Made by a program: the position numbers and the translations under genes. A DNA stretch of 64,000 nt. It comes from Pelagibacteraceae bacterium AG-349-O05. GTDB lineage: Bacteria > Pseudomonadota > Alphaproteobacteria > Pelagibacterales > Pelagibacteraceae. Positions 16,942-25,835 of this stretch are shown here, piece after piece. The stretch's first letter is position 1; each line of letters starts with the position of its first letter. Location of the stretch: NCBI GenBank assembly GCA_003281005.1, contig QCDE01000003.1:1-64000 (forward strand), written 5' to 3'. The notes beneath the pieces are model-generated. The model was not told where the DNA came from, did no database searches, and was given only the letters and a program-made list of their open reading frames with translations.

Positions 16942-18213
16942 TTAATAATTTACTTTTTCTAAAATATTACCTTCAACACCTAAAAGATAATAACCTTGGC
17001 TATCTTTACTAAAATTTCTCGTAGAGCAACTTGGACCAAATCTTGTCTTCCAATTATATCTTCCAGCATCTTTTAATTTATTTATAACTTTTATATATTC
17101 TGGATGTTTATATTTTCCAAGTTCAAATAAGCAAAAAATTTTATACGGATCATATGGATTTTCTCTAGTAGGTGTTATGTAAACTGAGTCCATAAATTGT
17201 GGACACATCTCTATATCGTGCGCATAGATTTTTCCAATTCTAGGACTGCTAGGATCTACTGAATTTAACATTAACCTTGAGTCTCTGTTCGTATAATGAT
17301 TATTTTTTATCCCTGGTATACAATTTGTCCCCATTCCTTGGGTATGAAGTAATTCATGCAATGCAATTGCAGCTTTTCTTTTGTCAGTACCAACAGATTT
17401 ATTTCGTAAAAATATTGAACCAAACCCTACTCCTGCCTCTCCACCGTCGACACTATTGATATCAGCGAAATTAAAATAAATTTTTTTATTATTTGTTTGA
17501 CCTTTTTTTTTATATAAAAAAGGTGTTATGCTATTGTTGGCGTATTTATGAAGATTTTTAAAGTTTTTATCCATTCTTATAAAAGTAATATCTAATTTTC
17601 CATCTGATCTATAATCTAACTTATATTTACGTGGAACCTTGTCGCCTTTTTTGTTTTTACTTGTAGAAATTTCCATCCATTTATTTGCCATTAAGATAAT
17701 TTCTTCCATTTTCCCATTAATATCTAATTCTCTATCTTCACTATCTTTGGCTAATAGATAATTAAAATGAATTTGATAATCATCATTTACATCAGGTTGA
17801 TCCTCAAAAAATCTTCCAGGTTTTTTGTCATTTTCATCAATTTCCACATTCATATTTGCACTTGCAACGGGTTCATCAATTTTTGTCCAAACAATTTTGT
17901 CGTCAATTGCAAACAAAAAACATTCACTTTGAGTGTACTTTTTTGCTCCTTTCATACATCTTTTGTATGCTTGTTCATGTGCTTTATCATTTATTTCTTT
18001 TACAATTTTAAATCCAGTTGCCCATCCTCCTTCACTTGTTGATCCATAAAAAATTAATTTTTGTTTCTTTTTTTGAGATTTCTTAAGTTGTTTTTTGTAC
18101 CATTCTTCAAAATCACCCCAATAATGAATCTCTCCTGAACCTGGGACTTTAATTTCTGCAAAAATGTTATTTGATAAAAATAAGAAAAATAAAATTAAAA
18201 TAAATTTTTTCAT
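16942..18213 (-). CDS. Secreted HExxH protein, metzincin-like putative metallopeptidase
   Basis: 423 residues with a signal peptide (MKKFILILFFLFLSNNIFA). Near residue 287 is HELLHTQGMG, matching the first part of the metzincin zinc motif HExxHxxG; the position of the third ligand is Thr instead of His or Asp, so either another residue supplies it or activity is lost. A region upstream (DINSVDGGEAGVGFG) resembles the strand before the active helix. Its first bases overlap the end of the DUF1330 gene by four bases. Function unknown. Confidence 0.62.
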   Translation of the reverse strand: MKKFILILFFLFLSNNIFAEIKVPGSGEIHYWGDFEEWYKKQLKKSQKKKQKLIFYGSTSEGGWATGFKIVKEINDKAHEQAYKRCMKGAKKYTQSECFLFAIDDKIVWTKIDEPVASANMNVEIDENDKKPGRFFEDQPDVNDDYQIHFNYLLAKDSEDRELDINGKMEEIILMANKWMEISTSKNKKGDKVPRKYKLDYRSDGKLDITFIRMDKNFKNLHKYANNSITPFLYKKKGQTNNKKIYFNFADINSVDGGEAGVGFGSIFLRNKSVGTDKRKAAIALHELLHTQGMGTNCIPGIKNNHYTNRDSRLMLNSVDPSSPRIGKIYAHDIEMCPQFMDSVYITPTRENPYDPYKIFCLFELGKYKHPEYIKVINKLKDAGRYNWKTRFGPSCSTRNFSKDSQGYYLLGVEGNILEKVNY

Positions 18214-18500
18214 ATACCTCTAACTATTATATTGGTGCCCTCAGAATTATCGAGTCTTATTTGTTTTATTGGTTTGTACTCTTCAGAATTGTACCATTCT
18301 AATGCTTTTTCATATGTAGGAAATTTAAGAATAATAATTCTAGGAAATTTTGTCTCACCATCAAAAATTTGAAATTCACCAGCTCTTACCAAAAATTCTC
18401 CACCAAATTTTTTTACAAGTGGTGTGACCTTTTCAACATATTCTTTATAGTTTTCTAGATTTGTTATTTTCAATTGAGCTATTACATATCCTGCTGACAT
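18210..18500 (-). CDS. DUF1330 domain protein
   Basis: A 96-residue ferredoxin-like (dimeric alpha-beta barrel) protein recognised by the family pattern: GYVIAQLKITN at the start, GGEFLVRAGE mid-way and a KALEWYNSEEY stretch at about residue 66. The biochemical role of DUF1330 is not known. It has a strong ribosome binding site (AAAGGAG before ATG at 18500) and lies between the gamma carbonic anhydrase homologue and the secreted HExxH proteins, overlapping the latter by four bases. Confidence 0.82.
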   Translation of the reverse strand: MSAGYVIAQLKITNLENYKEYVEKVTPLVKKFGGEFLVRAGEFQIFDGETKFPRIIILKFPTYEKALEWYNSEEYKPIKQIRLDNSEGTNIIVRGI

Positions 18501-18509
18501 TTATCTCCT

Positions 18510-19022
18510 TTAAAAAATTGATTTTGAATATTTTTTCCAATTATCTTGATAGTGTTTTGTGTTTTCAAAGACTGCTTTTTTTTCTTCGTCTGTAACTTCT
18601 CTAATAACTTTGCCTGGAGATCCAACAACCAGAGAGTTATCTGGTATGACTTTATTTTCTGTTATCAAAGCTTTAGCTCCAATAATACAATTCTTTCCAA
18701 TATTAGCTTTATTTAAGATAACAGCTCCAATCCCAATTAAACTATTATCTCCAATAGTACATCCATGAAGCATAACTAAATGTCCAACAGTAACATTTTT
18801 TCCTACCTTTAAAGGACATCCAGGATCTGTGTGTAATACGCTTCCATCTTGTACATTAGATCCTTCACCAATATGAATATTTTCAATATCTCCTCTAAGC
18901 ACTGCATTAAACCAAATACTTGTATTTTTTTCTAAAGTAACATCCCCTATTATTGTAGCATTCGGAGCTACCCAATTTTCGCCAGAGTTTTTTGGTTTTT
19001 TATCTTTTAAATCATAAAACAT
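18510..19022 (-). CDS. Gamma carbonic anhydrase family protein
   Basis: A 170-residue left-handed beta-helix protein of the gamma-CA/YrdA/PaaY family. Hexapeptide repeats run from about residue 18 to 135; likely metal-binding histidines are in VLHTDPG, GHLVM and LHGCTIG, the usual spacing. Members hydrate CO2 or act as CoA-linked thioesterases; many bacterial ones have unproven activity. It is the first gene of a minus-strand run leading to DUF1330 and the secreted proteins, and is divergent from the thioredoxin-like gene. Confidence 0.88.
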   Translation of the reverse strand: MFYDLKDKKPKNSGENWVAPNATIIGDVTLEKNTSIWFNAVLRGDIENIHIGEGSNVQDGSVLHTDPGCPLKVGKNVTVGHLVMLHGCTIGDNSLIGIGAVILNKANIGKNCIIGAKALITENKVIPDNSLVVGSPGKVIREVTDEEKKAVFENTKHYQDNWKKYSKSIF

Positions 19023-19041
19023 AATCTATATATTTTACATT

Positions 19042-19596
19042 ATGCCTATACAAACTCCAATATGTGATTTTGGTCAAAAAGCTATTCCATTTGAATTAAA
19101 ATCTACTGATAATAAAATTCTGTCTTTAAATGATATCAAAGGTGAAAATGGAACTTTGATAATGTTTATTTGTAATCATTGTCCATATGTAAAAGCTATT
19201 ACAAAAGAATTAGTTGAAGATTGTAGTGAATTAAACAAAATTGGTATTAACTCTGTTGCCATCTGCTCAAATGACTTTGTTAATTATCCAGAAGACTCAT
19301 TTGATAACATGATCAAGTTTTCAAATGAAAATCATTTCAATTTTCCCTATTTACATGATGAAACTCAAGAAGTTGCTAAAGCATATGATGCTGTATGTAC
19401 TCCAGATTTCTTTGGCTACAATAAAAATCTAGAACTTCAATACAGAGGACGATTGAGAGAACTTAGAAAGTTTATTCCAGTTAAAGACGGAGAAAGTGAT
19501 CTGCTAAAAGCTATGATACAAATAGCTGAAACTGGAAAAGGACCTGAGGATCAAATACCAAGTGCGGGCTGTGGTATTAAATGGAAGTATGATTAA
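19042..19596 (+). CDS. Thioredoxin-family (AhpC/TSA-like) protein
   Basis: 184 residues with the thioredoxin-fold redox motif CNHC in MFICNHCPYVKAI near residue 49, the hallmark of a peroxiredoxin/thioredoxin-like group common in marine bacteria. A later cis-Pro-like region (CTPDFFGY) and C-terminal AGCGIKWK also fit that group. No signal peptide, so probably cytoplasmic. Its stop overlaps the ATG of the glycosyltransferase gene (TAATG). Confidence 0.82.
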   Translation: MPIQTPICDFGQKAIPFELKSTDNKILSLNDIKGENGTLIMFICNHCPYVKAITKELVEDCSELNKIGINSVAICSNDFVNYPEDSFDNMIKFSNENHFNFPYLHDETQEVAKAYDAVCTPDFFGYNKNLELQYRGRLRELRKFIPVKDGESDLLKAMIQIAETGKGPEDQIPSAGCGIKWKYD

Positions 19597-20678
19597 TGTA
19601 TTTAATTGTAACTAGATCATTCCCACCTGAGCTTGGTGGTATGCAAAATCTAATGTGGGGTCTTTCAAGAGAATTATCTAAAAACTTCATGATAAAAGTT
19701 TTTGCAGATCATATAGAAGGTCACAAAAATTTTGATGAACAAGCTTCTTTTTCTATCGAAAGAGTTGGTGGAATTAAACTACTTAGAAAATATAGAAAAG
19801 CACAATTAATTAATGAATATATTAAAGAAAATAAAATAAATGGAATTATTGCTGATCATTGGAAAAGTTTAGAGCTTATTAAAACTTCTAAGAAAAAATA
19901 CTGTTTAATTCATAGTAAAGAAATCAATCATCCCAAAAGTTCTAGTCAAAATAAAAGGGTAGTTAGTATTTTAAATAATGTTGATAAAGTTATAGCAAAT
20001 TCTCAGTTTACAAAAAATCTAGCAATAGAACTTGGTGTTAATGAAAATAAAGTGATTGTAATAAACCCAGGTGTGGATCCTACTGAAGAATTAAATAAAA
20101 AAACTTTAGATAAAGTTGAAAGTATACTTAAAGTTAAAAATCCAAGACTAATTACAGTTTCAAGATTTGATAAACGTAAAAATCATGAAAAAATAGTAAT
20201 GGCTATAAGGAATTTAAAACAAATTTATCCAGATATTGTTTACATTTGTGTTGGATATGGAGAAGAAGAGAAAAATATTAAAAAATTGGTAAAAGAACTA
20301 GATCTTGAGGCACAAGTTATGTTTTTTAAAGATATTAGTAATGATTTAAAAAATGCTTTAGTTTCAAAATCAAATATCTTTGTGATGCCATCCATAATAC
20401 ATAAAAAATCAGTTGAAGGTTTTGGTATAGCTTACGTTGAAGCTGCACAATACGGTATTCCATCAATTGGTGGTAAAGATGGTGGTGCAGCAGATGCAAT
20501 TGATCACGAAAAAACGGGTTTAATATGTGATGGAAATAGTCTTGATGATATTTATTCTTCAATTACTTCAATGTTAGAAAATAAAAAGTATTTAAACCTT
20601 GGGAAAAATGCAAAAGAATTTGTTAATAAATTTCAATGGTCAAAAATAATTGAAGAATACAAAAAGATACTAAATTGA
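19596..20678 (+). CDS. Glycosyltransferase family 4 protein
   Basis: 360-residue GT-B fold enzyme that likely adds a sugar to envelope glycan or lipid. The N-terminal acceptor domain begins with PPELGGMQNLMWGLS, the C-terminal donor domain has VSRFDKRKNHEKIV near residue 189 and the EGFGIAYVEAAQYGIPSIGG nucleotide-sugar motif near residue 272 (E-x7-E). The acceptor is not identifiable. It is coupled by one-base overlap to the gene before, and its TGA overlaps the TTG start of the DMT transporter. Confidence 0.88.
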   Translation: MYLIVTRSFPPELGGMQNLMWGLSRELSKNFMIKVFADHIEGHKNFDEQASFSIERVGGIKLLRKYRKAQLINEYIKENKINGIIADHWKSLELIKTSKKKYCLIHSKEINHPKSSSQNKRVVSILNNVDKVIANSQFTKNLAIELGVNENKVIVINPGVDPTEELNKKTLDKVESILKVKNPRLITVSRFDKRKNHEKIVMAIRNLKQIYPDIVYICVGYGEEEKNIKKLVKELDLEAQVMFFKDISNDLKNALVSKSNIFVMPSIIHKKSVEGFGIAYVEAAQYGIPSIGGKDGGAADAIDHEKTGLICDGNSLDDIYSSITSMLENKKYLNLGKNAKEFVNKFQWSKIIEEYKKILN

Positions 20679-21565
20679 TTTCAAATAATAAATTAGCAAT
20701 TTTTTTAATTATAATCTCAGTTTTTTGTGGAACATTGATGTTAACCTTTTTAAAATTAGCACAAGAAGAAGTTAATGTTTATGTTGCTGGATTTTTTAGA
20801 TTTTTATTTGGTTTACTAATTATTTTTCCCTACATGCTAAAATCAAATTTTACAGTTTTTAAAACAAATCATCATAAAAAACATTTTTTAAGAGCGGTTT
20901 TAAACTTGCCTTCAATGTTATTATATTTCTCAGCCTTAGTAATGATGCCAATTGAAAAAGCTACAGCTATATCTTTTGTGGTTCCTTTCATAGTAACAAT
21001 ATTGGCAGTTTTGTTTCTGGGAGAAAAAATTTACATATATAGAAGTTTTGCACTAGTTTTAGGATTTATTGGAATGTTAATAATTTTAAGACCAGGAATA
21101 ATTGAAATCTCTCTTGGAGTTTATATGGCACTGGCATCGTCTTTTATGTGGTCAATAGTAATTATAATTACAAAAACTATCGCAAAAGATGATAGTTCGA
21201 TTACGATTTTATCTTATGGATATACGTATATGACAATTTTTAGTTTCATTATTGCGTTGTTTTATTGGCAAACACCTAGTTTTCAAACTTTGATTTATTT
21301 ATTTTTTGCAGGTTTGTTTGGTACATTGTTACATCTTTGCATAAATCACGCATACAAATTAGTGGACGTTAGTATGACACAACCATACTCGTTTCTAAGT
21401 TTAGTGTTTGCTTCTTTAATTGGCTATTATGTTTTTAGTGAAACACCTGATCTATTCACTTGGATTGGTGCTAGTGTTATATTTTTAGGTGTTTTAATCA
21501 TGTCATATCGTGAAATGAAGCTTGATAAAGAAATTATTAGAAAACGTATAGATATTAAATCTTAA
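20675..21565 (+). CDS. DMT-family (EamA) transporter
   Basis: 296 residues with ten hydrophobic segments in two homologous five-helix halves, typical of EamA-type drug/metabolite exporters. The second half begins around residue 146 (GVYMALASSFMWS). Substrate unknown. The start is TTG at 20675, overlapping the preceding stop by four bases (TTGA); no upstream alternative exists in frame. Its TAA stop shares a TTAA with tctA from the other strand. Confidence 0.82.
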   Translation: MISNNKLAIFLIIISVFCGTLMLTFLKLAQEEVNVYVAGFFRFLFGLLIIFPYMLKSNFTVFKTNHHKKHFLRAVLNLPSMLLYFSALVMMPIEKATAISFVVPFIVTILAVLFLGEKIYIYRSFALVLGFIGMLIILRPGIIEISLGVYMALASSFMWSIVIIITKTIAKDDSSITILSYGYTYMTIFSFIIALFYWQTPSFQTLIYLFFAGLFGTLLHLCINHAYKLVDVSMTQPYSFLSLVFASLIGYYVFSETPDLFTWIGASVIFLGVLIMSYREMKLDKEIIRKRIDIKS

Positions 21566-23061
21566 TTTTTCCTCTTAAAGGTTTTGTAAATATGCCAAAC
21601 TACAATTAAAATTGTAGTTGCTAAGATACATGCAGTTAATGTTCTGTCCCACAAAAATTCCCATGAACCATTACTTAATAATAAAGACCTTCTAAGATTT
21701 TCCTCCATCAATCCACCTAAAACGAAAGCTAATATTAAAGGTGGCATTGGAAAATCATATAATCTTAAAAAAGTTGCAACTACAGCAATCCCAATCATTA
21801 AATAAATATCAAAATTATTAAATGACATTACGTAAATCCCAGTAACAGAGAAAAATAAAATAAGAGGAATTAAATAATTTTTAGGAACAGCAAGAATTCT
21901 AGCTATATAAGGAATTAGTGGTAAGTTTAATATCAGCAAAATTACCATTCCAATATACATAGACATAATTATTGACCAAAAAATCTCTGGATTTGTCATA
22001 TAAAGTCTAGGACCGGGCTGAACCCCAAAACCTAGAAGAGCCCCTAGCATTACAGCTGTAGTTCCACTTCCAGGAATTCCTAAAGTAAGCATTGGCACAA
22101 AAGAACCTGAGCAAGCTGCATTATTTGCAGTTTCTGGTGCAGATAAACCATTTACACTGCCTTTACCAAATTTTTCTTTTTCCTCATCACTAACTACGTT
22201 TCGTTCCATTCCATAAGCTAAAAAAGATGCAATTGTTGCACCAGCTCCAGGTAAAACACCAATTAAAAAACCAATTACTGATGATCTTGGAATTGTCTTA
22301 TACATTTTTGTTCGTTCTTCTTTATTAATTTTAATTGAGCCTAATTCAGTTAAAGAAACTTGTTTAGCAGCACTGGTTGGATCGTTTCTTTTTAAAATAA
22401 TTGTTAAAGCTTCACTCATTGCAAAAGTTGCCATCACTACAAGTACGAAGCTAATCCCGTCAGTTAAGTTCATATTATTAAATGTAAATCTTGTAATATC
22501 AGACAAACTATCTTGGCCAACAGATGCTAACATCAATCCAAGTACTACCATCATCATTGCTTTTAAAAATTGTCCTTTAGAAGAAAAAGCAGCAATCGCT
22601 GTTAAACCTAAAATCATTAAAGCAAAGTAATCTGGTGATCTAAAGGATAAACTTACTTTTGATAAACTTGGAGCCATAAATAATAAATAAATTGCAGATA
22701 ATGTTCCACCTGCAAACGAACTCCATGCTGCGATCGCTAAAGCCTTACCCGCCTTACCTTGTTGTGCCATAGGATAACCATCAAATGAAGTTGCAACTGT
22801 TCCAGGAACGCCGGGTGCATTTAATAATATAGAAGAAGTAGAACCACCAAATACTGCTCCATAATAAACACCAGCCATCAAAATTAATCCTGTTGCAGGA
22901 TCAAAACCATAAGTAATTGGTATCATTAATGCGATTGCTGTCATTGGCCCAAGACCAGGGAGCATTCCAATTATTGTTCCAAAAAAACAACCAACCATAA
23001 CCATTAATATGTTCTGAAAAGTAAGTGCTGTTGTTAATCCAATTAATATTCCTTCAATCAT
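21562..23061 (-). CDS. tctA: Tripartite tricarboxylate transporter, large membrane subunit
   Basis: The 499-residue, roughly twelve-helix permease of a TTT family uptake system that moves carboxylates with a cation gradient. The diagnostic glycine/proline-rich motifs are visible: GTIIGMLPGLGPMTA near residue 29 and GVLPGAGATIASF near residue 266. Partners tctB and tctC lie directly upstream, overlapping tctB by four bases. The substrate could be citrate or another di/tricarboxylate; sequence cannot decide. Confidence 0.92.
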   Translation of the reverse strand: MIEGILIGLTTALTFQNILMVMVGCFFGTIIGMLPGLGPMTAIALMIPITYGFDPATGLILMAGVYYGAVFGGSTSSILLNAPGVPGTVATSFDGYPMAQQGKAGKALAIAAWSSFAGGTLSAIYLLFMAPSLSKVSLSFRSPDYFALMILGLTAIAAFSSKGQFLKAMMMVVLGLMLASVGQDSLSDITRFTFNNMNLTDGISFVLVVMATFAMSEALTIILKRNDPTSAAKQVSLTELGSIKINKEERTKMYKTIPRSSVIGFLIGVLPGAGATIASFLAYGMERNVVSDEEKEKFGKGSVNGLSAPETANNAACSGSFVPMLTLGIPGSGTTAVMLGALLGFGVQPGPRLYMTNPEIFWSIIMSMYIGMVILLILNLPLIPYIARILAVPKNYLIPLILFFSVTGIYVMSFNNFDIYLMIGIAVVATFLRLYDFPMPPLILAFVLGGLMEENLRRSLLLSNGSWEFLWDRTLTACILATTILIVVWHIYKTFKRKN

Positions 23062-23528
23062 CCCATAACTCCTATTGATTGTAAGAATGGATCCCTTAAA
23101 TATATATCAAGAATACCGTGTAGGAGATACATAAAGGCTGCAACAAATGGAAAGGATAATAAAAACATTAAAATCCATCTTCGTTCTCCTAAAAAGTAAT
23201 ATGACGTAAATAAAAATAAAGATGTAGTTAAAAAATATCCAACTTTTAAAATTGTAGCTCCATAAATAATAGCAATAAGTATAAGTATTCCTGTTTTCTT
23301 ATATTCTAAATTTTTATGATCAACTTTTATAGTATTTGGATCTGGTAAAATAAGTTTTAATCCAGAAAAAAATAATCCTGCATAACCTAAATAAATTGGA
23401 AATGTTCGTGCATTAAATGGTGCATTTTCATCAAATGCAAATACTTGAATTTGGTAAGCAGTATATAAATAAAATGCTGAAAAAATAAAAAAGAGCAGTG
23501 ATATAATTTTTGTAGTATTTATATTCAC
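23058..23528 (-). CDS. tctB: Tripartite tricarboxylate transporter, small membrane subunit
   Basis: 156 residues with four hydrophobic helices (near 8-25, 45-60, 77-95 and 100-140), the layout of TctB, which assists TctA. Identity rests mostly on its position between tctC and tctA, since TctB sequences are poorly conserved. It follows tctC after 27 bases containing a small hairpin. Confidence 0.88.
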   Translation of the reverse strand: MNINTTKIISLLFFIFSAFYLYTAYQIQVFAFDENAPFNARTFPIYLGYAGLFFSGLKLILPDPNTIKVDHKNLEYKKTGILILIAIIYGATILKVGYFLTTSLFLFTSYYFLGERRWILMFLLSFPFVAAFMYLLHGILDIYLRDPFLQSIGVMG

Positions 23529-23542
23529 TGCTCTAATTTCAA

Positions 23543-23559
23543 ATAATCCTATGGATTAT
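23543..23559 (-). promoter_or_regulatory. Inverted repeat spanning the tctC stop codon
   Basis: ATAATCC (23543-23549) pairs with GGATTAT (23553-23559) across a three-base loop; the arm includes the tctC stop codon. No T-run follows. It is one of five such hairpins after binding-protein genes in this window, possibly protecting the upstream mRNA or tuning the level of tctB-tctA. Confidence 0.45.
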
Positions 23560-24536
23560 ATAACTCCTAATTTTTTCATAAGAGCTGTCATTTCTTGAGT
23601 TTGTTTTTCTAAGAAAGAAACAAACTTGCCTTCTGGATTATAAATATTAACCCAAGCATTTCTTGCTCTGACAGTTTCCCATTCAGGAGTTTTTTGTACA
23701 TCGCCAAGCATTTTTGCAATAGCTGATCTATCAGCATTGCTCATACCTGGAGGGCCAAAGAAACCTCTCCAGTTAACGAATTGTACATCATATCCTTGTT
23801 CTTTAAGAGTTGGTGCATCTGGTGCATCAGAAACTCTTGAAGGCGCAGTGATACCAATAATTCTTACTTGGTCTCTCGCACCCATCAATTCACCTAAACC
23901 AGTTGATATGATTTGAGTTTCTCCAGATAAAAGTCCAGCTAAAGCTTTTCCACCAGCATCATAAGGAATGTATTGAACAGCATTCGGATCTGCACCTGCA
24001 GCTTGGAAAGCTAAAGCACCAATTAAATGGTCCATACTTCCTCTCACTGATCCACCAGCCATTTTAACTGAATTTGGATCTTTTTTGTAAGCATCAACTA
24101 CATCTTTAAAATTTTTAAAAGATGAACTTTTTGCAACTGCGATAGCACCGTAGTCACCAATTACACCAGCTATTGGCACAACATCTTTATAAGATAAAGT
24201 TCCACTTCCTTTTACATAACCTTTGTGTCTAGTAATTGATCTTAATACTAATGGTGTTGATTGAACTAAAACTGTATTAGCAGGTTTAGTATTGATCATG
24301 TAAGCTAAAGCTTTACCACCACCACCACCTGACATATTTTCAAATGATGCACTACTTAACATACCAGCTTTTGTTAAAGCTTCTCCAGTACCTCTAGCGG
24401 TTCCATCCCAACCACCACCAGCACCACCACCAATTACAAAGTGCAATTTGTCAATTGCAACTGAGCTTGTAGTTGTTGCTGAGAATAATAGGATTGCTGA
24501 GAATAATACTGAAACTATTTTTTTTAAGTTTTTCAT
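23556..24536 (-). CDS. tctC: Tripartite tricarboxylate transporter, substrate-binding protein
   Basis: 326-residue periplasmic receptor of the TctC (Bug) family, feeding TctAB. It has a signal peptide (about residues 1-28, ending in TTSSVAID), the early FVIGGGAGGGWDGTARG ligand loop and the AGGSVRGSMDHL region near residue 160 typical of this family. The ATG is preceded by GAGAGGGATAA, a strong ribosome binding site. The unusually Gly-rich early loop resembles TctC/TTT receptors for di- and tricarboxylates. Confidence 0.92.
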   Translation of the reverse strand: MKNLKKIVSVLFSAILLFSATTTSSVAIDKLHFVIGGGAGGGWDGTARGTGEALTKAGMLSSASFENMSGGGGGKALAYMINTKPANTVLVQSTPLVLRSITRHKGYVKGSGTLSYKDVVPIAGVIGDYGAIAVAKSSSFKNFKDVVDAYKKDPNSVKMAGGSVRGSMDHLIGALAFQAAGADPNAVQYIPYDAGGKALAGLLSGETQIISTGLGELMGARDQVRIIGITAPSRVSDAPDAPTLKEQGYDVQFVNWRGFFGPPGMSNADRSAIAKMLGDVQKTPEWETVRARNAWVNIYNPEGKFVSFLEKQTQEMTALMKKLGVI

Positions 24537-24570
24537 TATTTATCCCTCTCTAATTTAAAAAAGTTAGTTA

Positions 24571-24576
24571 ATTATA
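24571..24576 (-). promoter_or_regulatory. Predicted -10 element of tctCBA
   Basis: A perfect TATAAT on the minus strand, 35 bases before the tctC ATG and upstream of a GAGAGGG ribosome binding site. No good -35 hexamer is found at the usual spacing, so this may rely on an activator. Confidence 0.45.
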
Positions 24577-24641
24577 GTCTTAATGTTTATTCAACCTGTA
24601 ATTAAGTAACACAACTTTTAATTGAAACTGCTTTAACAAAA

Positions 24642-24676
24642 AAAACATCAATCAAATATGATGTTTTATTTTTTTT
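24642..24676 (+). terminator. Hairpin with T-tract in the tctC/AbrB divergent gap
   Basis: AAAACATC (24642-24649) pairs with GATGTTTT (24660-24667), followed by ATTTTTTTT. The minus strand also has a T-run, so it could work both ways. No gene ends here; it might terminate a short transcript in the 222-base gap 24537-24758 or be chance in AT-rich DNA. I see nothing else clear in that gap beyond the tctC promoter. Confidence 0.35.
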
Positions 24677-24758
24677 ACAGATTAAAGTTTCACTTAATTC
24701 ACTAATTTTAATTTCTTTTTTCTTATCTTTTAAAAAGTTGATGATAGAAGCTTAGTGA

Positions 24759-25835
24759 ATGATTAAACATCAAATCAAATCTTATCTTGAAAATGCTAAA
24801 CAAGTATTTTCAATTAAATTTATTTCTGTTCTGATAATTTCTTTTCCTAGCGCAATTATTGCTGACTATTTTAATATTCCTCTTGCTTGGTTTTTGGGTC
24901 CAATGATTATCACATCACTTGCTGCTTTATCAGGTCTTAAAATTACTATGCCAAAAATTGTATTAAGTTTTATCTTGGTAATTTTGGGTTTGCATATTGG
25001 AAATTACATAGATCAAAATCTATTTAATCAAATGCTTGATTGGATTTGGACTTCATTAATTATGTTAATCTACATAATAATTTGTATTTTAGTTGTAGCT
25101 AAATACCTCCAAAAATTTGCAAGTTATGGAGAAAAAGCTTCAATATTTTCAGCAGCACCTGGTGCACTGGGTCCTTTAATGATTTTAGCAGAAAATGAAA
25201 AAACAGATTTATCTCAAGTTGCAACTTCTCACTTAATTAGATTAATAATCATAATAACTGTCATTCCATTTATTATAGTTAATAATACTGACAACAGTGT
25301 TTTGTTAAATGATGACTTCAATTATTTAGATCAAAATCATTTCAATTTAATTTTACTTATTTTTGCTTCTTTGTTTTTTATATTTGTTTTTGATAAAATT
25401 AGAATACCTGCAGCTTTACTATCTGGAACATTATTTGCGAGTGGTTTGTTACAAATTACAGATATAGCCTCATATAAATTACCAGATGGAACAGTAAATT
25501 TTTGTTTGCTAATTCTTGGCTCTTCAGTTGGTTGTAGATTTGCTGAAAAAACTGTTAAAGAGATAGCTAATAATTCTCTTCATAGTATTGTGGCTACTAC
25601 TATTTTGGTAGTATTAGGTTTGTTTGCAGCCTATGTTGCAACATTCTTTGTAGAGACAAATATTTTAACTTTAATATTATCTTTTAGTCCTGGTGGAATT
25701 TATGAGGTGGCAGTTATAGCAATTGCTTTTGATCTAGACCCAGATTTTGTTGCTTTTCACCATATAATAAGATTACTTTTTATACTTTTCACAGTTCCTG
25801 TATTTTTAAGAGTATTAGAAAAAATTAAGAAATAA
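24759..25835 (+). CDS. AbrB-type membrane protein (AbrB duplication family, putative transporter)
   Basis: 358 residues with about ten hydrophobic segments in two similar halves. Conserved family patterns are PLAWFLGPMIITSLAAL near residue 42 and FSAAPGALGPLMI near residue 129, repeated as IPAALLSGTLFASGLL and LSFSPGGIYEVAVIA in the second half. Often mislabelled AbrB regulator; it is an integral membrane protein, unrelated to the DNA-binding AbrB. Substrate unknown; adjacency to TctABC is common and may be meaningful. Confidence 0.8.
   Translation: MIKHQIKSYLENAKQVFSIKFISVLIISFPSAIIADYFNIPLAWFLGPMIITSLAALSGLKITMPKIVLSFILVILGLHIGNYIDQNLFNQMLDWIWTSLIMLIYIIICILVVAKYLQKFASYGEKASIFSAAPGALGPLMILAENEKTDLSQVATSHLIRLIIIITVIPFIIVNNTDNSVLLNDDFNYLDQNHFNLILLIFASLFFIFVFDKIRIPAALLSGTLFASGLLQITDIASYKLPDGTVNFCLLILGSSVGCRFAEKTVKEIANNSLHSIVATTILVVLGLFAAYVATFFVETNILTLILSFSPGGIYEVAVIAIAFDLDPDFVAFHHIIRLLFILFTVPVFLRVLEKIKK

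Noticed and set aside
24537-24758. Riboswitch or small gene in the tctC/AbrB gap
   Set aside because: No conserved riboswitch core or coding frame recognised; only a -10 element and an AT-rich hairpin.
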